A stretch of DNA of 7,995 bases from Cyanobacteria bacterium UBA5018 (GTDB lineage: Bacteria; Cyanobacteriota; Cyanobacteriia; PCC-6307; Cyanobiaceae). Within the stretch, counting starts at the first letter, position 1, and each line of letters opens with the position of its first letter. The notes beneath the pieces were generated by a model, which ran no database searches, was not told the DNA's origin, and was given only the letters and a program-made list of their open reading frames with translations. The position numbers and the translations under genes are program-made. The stretch is from positions 10,606 to 18,600 of the forward strand of contig DGYA01000025.1 in NCBI GenBank assembly GCA_002396505.1. The letters run 5' to 3'. Below are positions 6,244 through 7,995 of the stretch, one piece after another.

Positions 6244-7587
6244 TCATGGCGAATCCCCCAGGGCAAAGGGTTCGGCATTGAGCACCGCCTCAAGGGGCAA
6301 GGGGCCATAGATATGGGGGAACAATTCACTACCTTTTTCACCCCCCTCGCTACTCTCATCTCCAACCTTCTCGGCCCTTCCCTCGGCCCCCGCCTCGGTC
6401 TTCCCCTCGGGGGCTGTCTCGTAGCGCAGCGGTGCCGTGAGTCGCTGGGGATCGATCGTGAGCAGCGTCACGGGGCCCGCATCGCCATAGAAGCGCCGGT
6501 AGGTGGCGGCCAATTGATCGGCCCGGCTGGCATGGATAAACCCCACCTGCTCCAGGGACAGGCCGCGGGTGGAGCGGTGGTAACTGCCCTGCCGCTGGGC
6601 CGCCTGCCACTCCTCGGCCAGGGCCAGGTGGTAAATCCAGCTCGGCGAGCGCCAGGGCTGGCGCAGTCCCCAGGGGGGCGCCAGCACCGCCGCCATCGCC
6701 GAGCTGGTCATCCCGATGTGCAGCCACCGCTGTAGGGCGTTCAAATCTGATTCGGCGTCAAAACCGGAGGGATCCGCCAGGCGGAATTGGCGCACGAAGG
6801 GCAGCAGCGCCGCATCCGCCAGGGATGGCCGCTCGCCCAGCAACCAGGGGCCCCGGAGAGAGCCTAGATCGGTGCAATCACGCCCATCACTAGCCATTTC
6901 TTGAGGCATTTCATCGGGCATTTCTGCAGCTATCTCCTTGGCCCCATCTCCGCTCGCCCCCTTACCAGCCGCCTTTCCAGCCATTTCCTCGTTCATCTTC
7001 CTGGCCCCAGCCCCAGCGATCTCTCTGGTCATCTCGCCGGTTGCAGCGCCGGCCTGCTCCAACCGGCGGTTCCATTGCCTGAGGATGGCAAGTGCCGCTG
7101 CCCGATGCTCCCCGGTTTCCGCTGTCGGATAGCGGCCGGCATATTTGAACCGGTCCAGGTGGTATTTGAAGGGGCCGTCGTTTTGTTCAATTAATGCGGC
7201 CATGTGGCGGCGCTGTTCCGCCGCTTCTGGGCCTGGCCCCAGCCGTTGCCAATCGCCAGGATCGAGGCGCTCCAGGGCCCAGGCCATGATCGCCAGGCTC
7301 TGGTCCAGCACAGTTGGGCCCTGGGCACTATTGGCCGGAATTTGTAGCACCGGCACGGTGCCCTTGGCGGAGGCCCGCAGCAGCTCTGGCGGTTTGGCCC
7401 GCAGGGCCACCTCCCGCAACTCCAGATCCAGCCCCGGCCTCAAACCGGCCACCTGCAGGGCCAGCCGGGCCCGGATCGCATAGGGACAGCGCCGGAAGCT
7501 GTAGAGGATGGGAACGGCGCCAGGCCGCTGGGCCGCCATCGCTGGGACCATAGCCGGGTCCATCATTGGGACCATCTCTAGAGCCAT
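6244..7587 (-). CDS. Glutathione S-transferase fused to a C-terminal DUF952 domain
   Basis: In this 447-residue protein a thioredoxin-fold GST N-domain starts near residue 24: ILYSFRRCPYAIRARLAL (27-44) with Cys34 at the active-site position, then KGTVPVL (75-81) with the conserved cis-proline Pro79, then LDQSLAIMAWAL. A helical GST C-domain follows (NDGPFKYHLDRFKYAGRYP, 136-154; LLGERPSLADAALLPFVRQF, 249-268). Residues about 317-437 match DUF952: IYHLALAEEWQAAQ, GFIHAS (349-354), RFYGD, VTLLTIDPQRL, and LFPHIYGPLPLEAVL (422-436). GSTs conjugate or reduce substrates with glutathione; the role of DUF952 is unknown. Low-complexity A/E/G/K-rich segments interrupt the GST C-domain (about 183-236) and DUF952 (about 391-420). 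The start is uncertain among five ATGs spaced 12 bp; Met17 (7539) lies closest to the domain, while Met1 follows the trhO stop by 3 nt. Confidence 0.9.
   Translation of the reverse strand: MALEMVPMMDPAMVPAMAAQRPGAVPILYSFRRCPYAIRARLALQVAGLRPGLDLELREVALRAKPPELLRASAKGTVPVLQIPANSAQGPTVLDQSLAIMAWALERLDPGDWQRLGPGPEAAEQRRHMAALIEQNDGPFKYHLDRFKYAGRYPTAETGEHRAAALAILRQWNRRLEQAGAATGEMTREIAGAGARKMNEEMAGKAAGKGASGDGAKEIAAEMPDEMPQEMASDGRDCTDLGSLRGPWLLGERPSLADAALLPFVRQFRLADPSGFDAESDLNALQRWLHIGMTSSAMAAVLAPPWGLRQPWRSPSWIYHLALAEEWQAAQRQGSYHRSTRGLSLEQVGFIHASRADQLAATYRRFYGDAGPVTLLTIDPQRLTAPLRYETAPEGKTEAGAEGRAEKVGDESSEGGEKGSELFPHIYGPLPLEAVLNAEPFALGDSP
6328..6417 (-). other. Low-complexity insertion within the DUF952 domain
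   Basis: Residues about 391-420 of the fusion protein are rich in Glu, Gly, Ala and Lys and strongly purine-rich in the coding strand. They separate APLRYE from LFPHIYGPLPLEAV. DUF952 proteins as I know them have only a short loop here, so this is probably a disordered surface loop. The frame is intact. Confidence 0.6.
6880..7041 (-). repeat. Low-complexity insertion in the GST C-domain with 12-bp repeats
   Basis: Residues about 183-236 are Met/Glu/Ala/Gly/Lys-rich and lie between helices of the GST C-domain. The clearest periodic part is 6889-6936, four tetrapeptides EIAA, EMPD, EMPQ, EMAS at an exact 12-bp spacing; on the plus strand CATTTC recurs at 6895, 6907 and 6919. Less regular copies (EMTR, EIAG) occur near residues 185-192. 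Confidence 0.7.
7528..7587 (-). repeat. 12-bp tandem repeat with an ATG beginning each unit at the GST-DUF952 start
   Basis: ATG codons occur in frame at 7587, 7575, 7563, 7551 and 7539, exactly 12 bp apart, giving tetrapeptides MALE, MVPM, MDPA, MVPA, MAAQ. The middle units are most alike (ATGGTCCCA twice, ATGGACCC once). Each unit brings a potential start codon, so initiation could occur at several sites. None has a strong ribosome site. Confidence 0.75.
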
Positions 7588-7590
7588 CGC

Positions 7591-7995
7591 TCAGGGCCCA
7601 GCCTCGCTGGCCGGCACCGGATGGGCGCCGATATGGACCGTACCCCTGGCCGCGGCCAGCTCCATCTGTCGCTGGCGATCGGCGAAGCGGGCCCGATCGG
7701 CCTCGCTGAAGCGATCGATGCAGTGAATACAGCTCACGCCCTTCACATAGCTTTCCAGCTGGCGCTGCGCCGGCGATAGGGGTAGACCGCAGGCATGGCA
7801 GTGGCTATGCACACCGGGCTCCAGGTTGTGGTTGACGGCCACGCGCTTATCAAAAACATAACATTCCCCCTGCCAACTACTTTGCGCTTCTGGAATCTGC
7901 TCCAGGTAATTAAGAATGCCCCCCTGTAAATGGTGAACATCCCTAAAACCCTGCTGTAAGAGATAAGAGCTGGCCTTCTCGCAGCGGATGCCGCC
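7591..7995 (-). CDS. trhO: tRNA uridine(34) hydroxylase TrhO (rhodanese domain, UPF0176/YceA family), 5' end outside window
   Basis: TrhO hydroxylates U34 of certain tRNAs in an O2-dependent reaction, the first step towards oxyacetyl-type wobble uridines. The 134 visible C-terminal residues start inside the rhodanese signature: GGIRCEK is the tail of the CTGGIRCEK motif, so the catalytic Cys should be two residues beyond the edge. Then follow LQGGILNYLEQIPE, GECYVFDKRVAVNH, and a two-part cysteine motif, CHAC...GVSCIHC, spaced as in a zinc-ribbon-like element, then RARFADRQRQ, all typical of the family. The frame is open to the right edge, so internal GTGs such as 7842 are not starts. It ends 3 nt before the GST-DUF952 ATG, which suggests cotranscription and possibly translational coupling. 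Confidence 0.92.
   Translation of the reverse strand, partial: GGIRCEKASSYLLQQGFRDVHHLQGGILNYLEQIPEAQSSWQGECYVFDKRVAVNHNLEPGVHSHCHACGLPLSPAQRQLESYVKGVSCIHCIDRFSEADRARFADRQRQMELAAARGTVHIGAHPVPASEAGP

Noticed and set aside
6219..6365. N-terminal extension of the GNAT-like gene to ATG 6365
   Set aside because: It would overlap the 3' end of the GST-DUF952 gene by over 100 bp, while ATG 6218 has a good GGAGG upstream.
5935..6735. Plus-strand open frame of 266 codons
   Set aside because: It is antisense to both the GNAT-like and GST-DUF952 genes, whose domains are clear, and its product looks like a random translation.

Overview
The window looks like a high-GC picocyanobacterium of the Synechococcus/Cyanobium type. 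The main evidence is a PsbP-family lipoprotein of photosystem II (CyanoP). Next to it are recR and lipA genes whose proteins resemble what I recall of picocyanobacterial homologues. The assignment rests on recognising protein families by eye, not on any search. Most of the window is GC-rich; a clearly AT-rich patch runs from about 1260 to 2260.

Left part (1-2278): a minus-strand gene starting at 1911 runs off the left edge. Its 637 visible residues form a nidogen-like N-terminal domain, three Calx-beta-type repeats (the third degenerate), and the start of a 38-residue 'ALKSDGT..CWGD' repeat array resembling RCC1-type propeller blades. It has no classical signal peptide and is probably a large exported or surface protein. 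Upstream lies a 367-bp AT-rich intergenic region holding a perfect 18-bp inverted repeat.

Middle (2279-5673): a minus-strand pair, psbP/cyanoP followed by a DAO-family FAD oxidoreductase, is divergent from plus-strand recR and lipA. recR has no usual start codon that keeps its helix-hairpin-helix; a CTG start at 3997 gives a full-length protein. Its stop codon lies in the first copy of a five-copy 13-bp tandem repeat that continues into the recR-lipA gap.

Right part (5670-7995): a compact minus-strand group reads trhO (5' end outside the window), then a glutathione S-transferase fused to a DUF952 domain, then a GNAT-like protein. The fusion protein carries two low-complexity insertions. A 12-bp tetrapeptide repeat, with ATG beginning each unit, makes up its N-terminus. 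The GNAT-like gene converges on lipA and their stop codons overlap. Close spacing (3 and 25 nt) suggests one transcript, possibly combining tRNA U34 hydroxylation with redox and acetyltransferase functions, but no shared pathway is established.

I saw no tRNA, rRNA, CRISPR array, transposase or phage gene. The most unusual things here are domain architecture and repeat-driven changes at gene ends, not an obvious new defence or mobile system.
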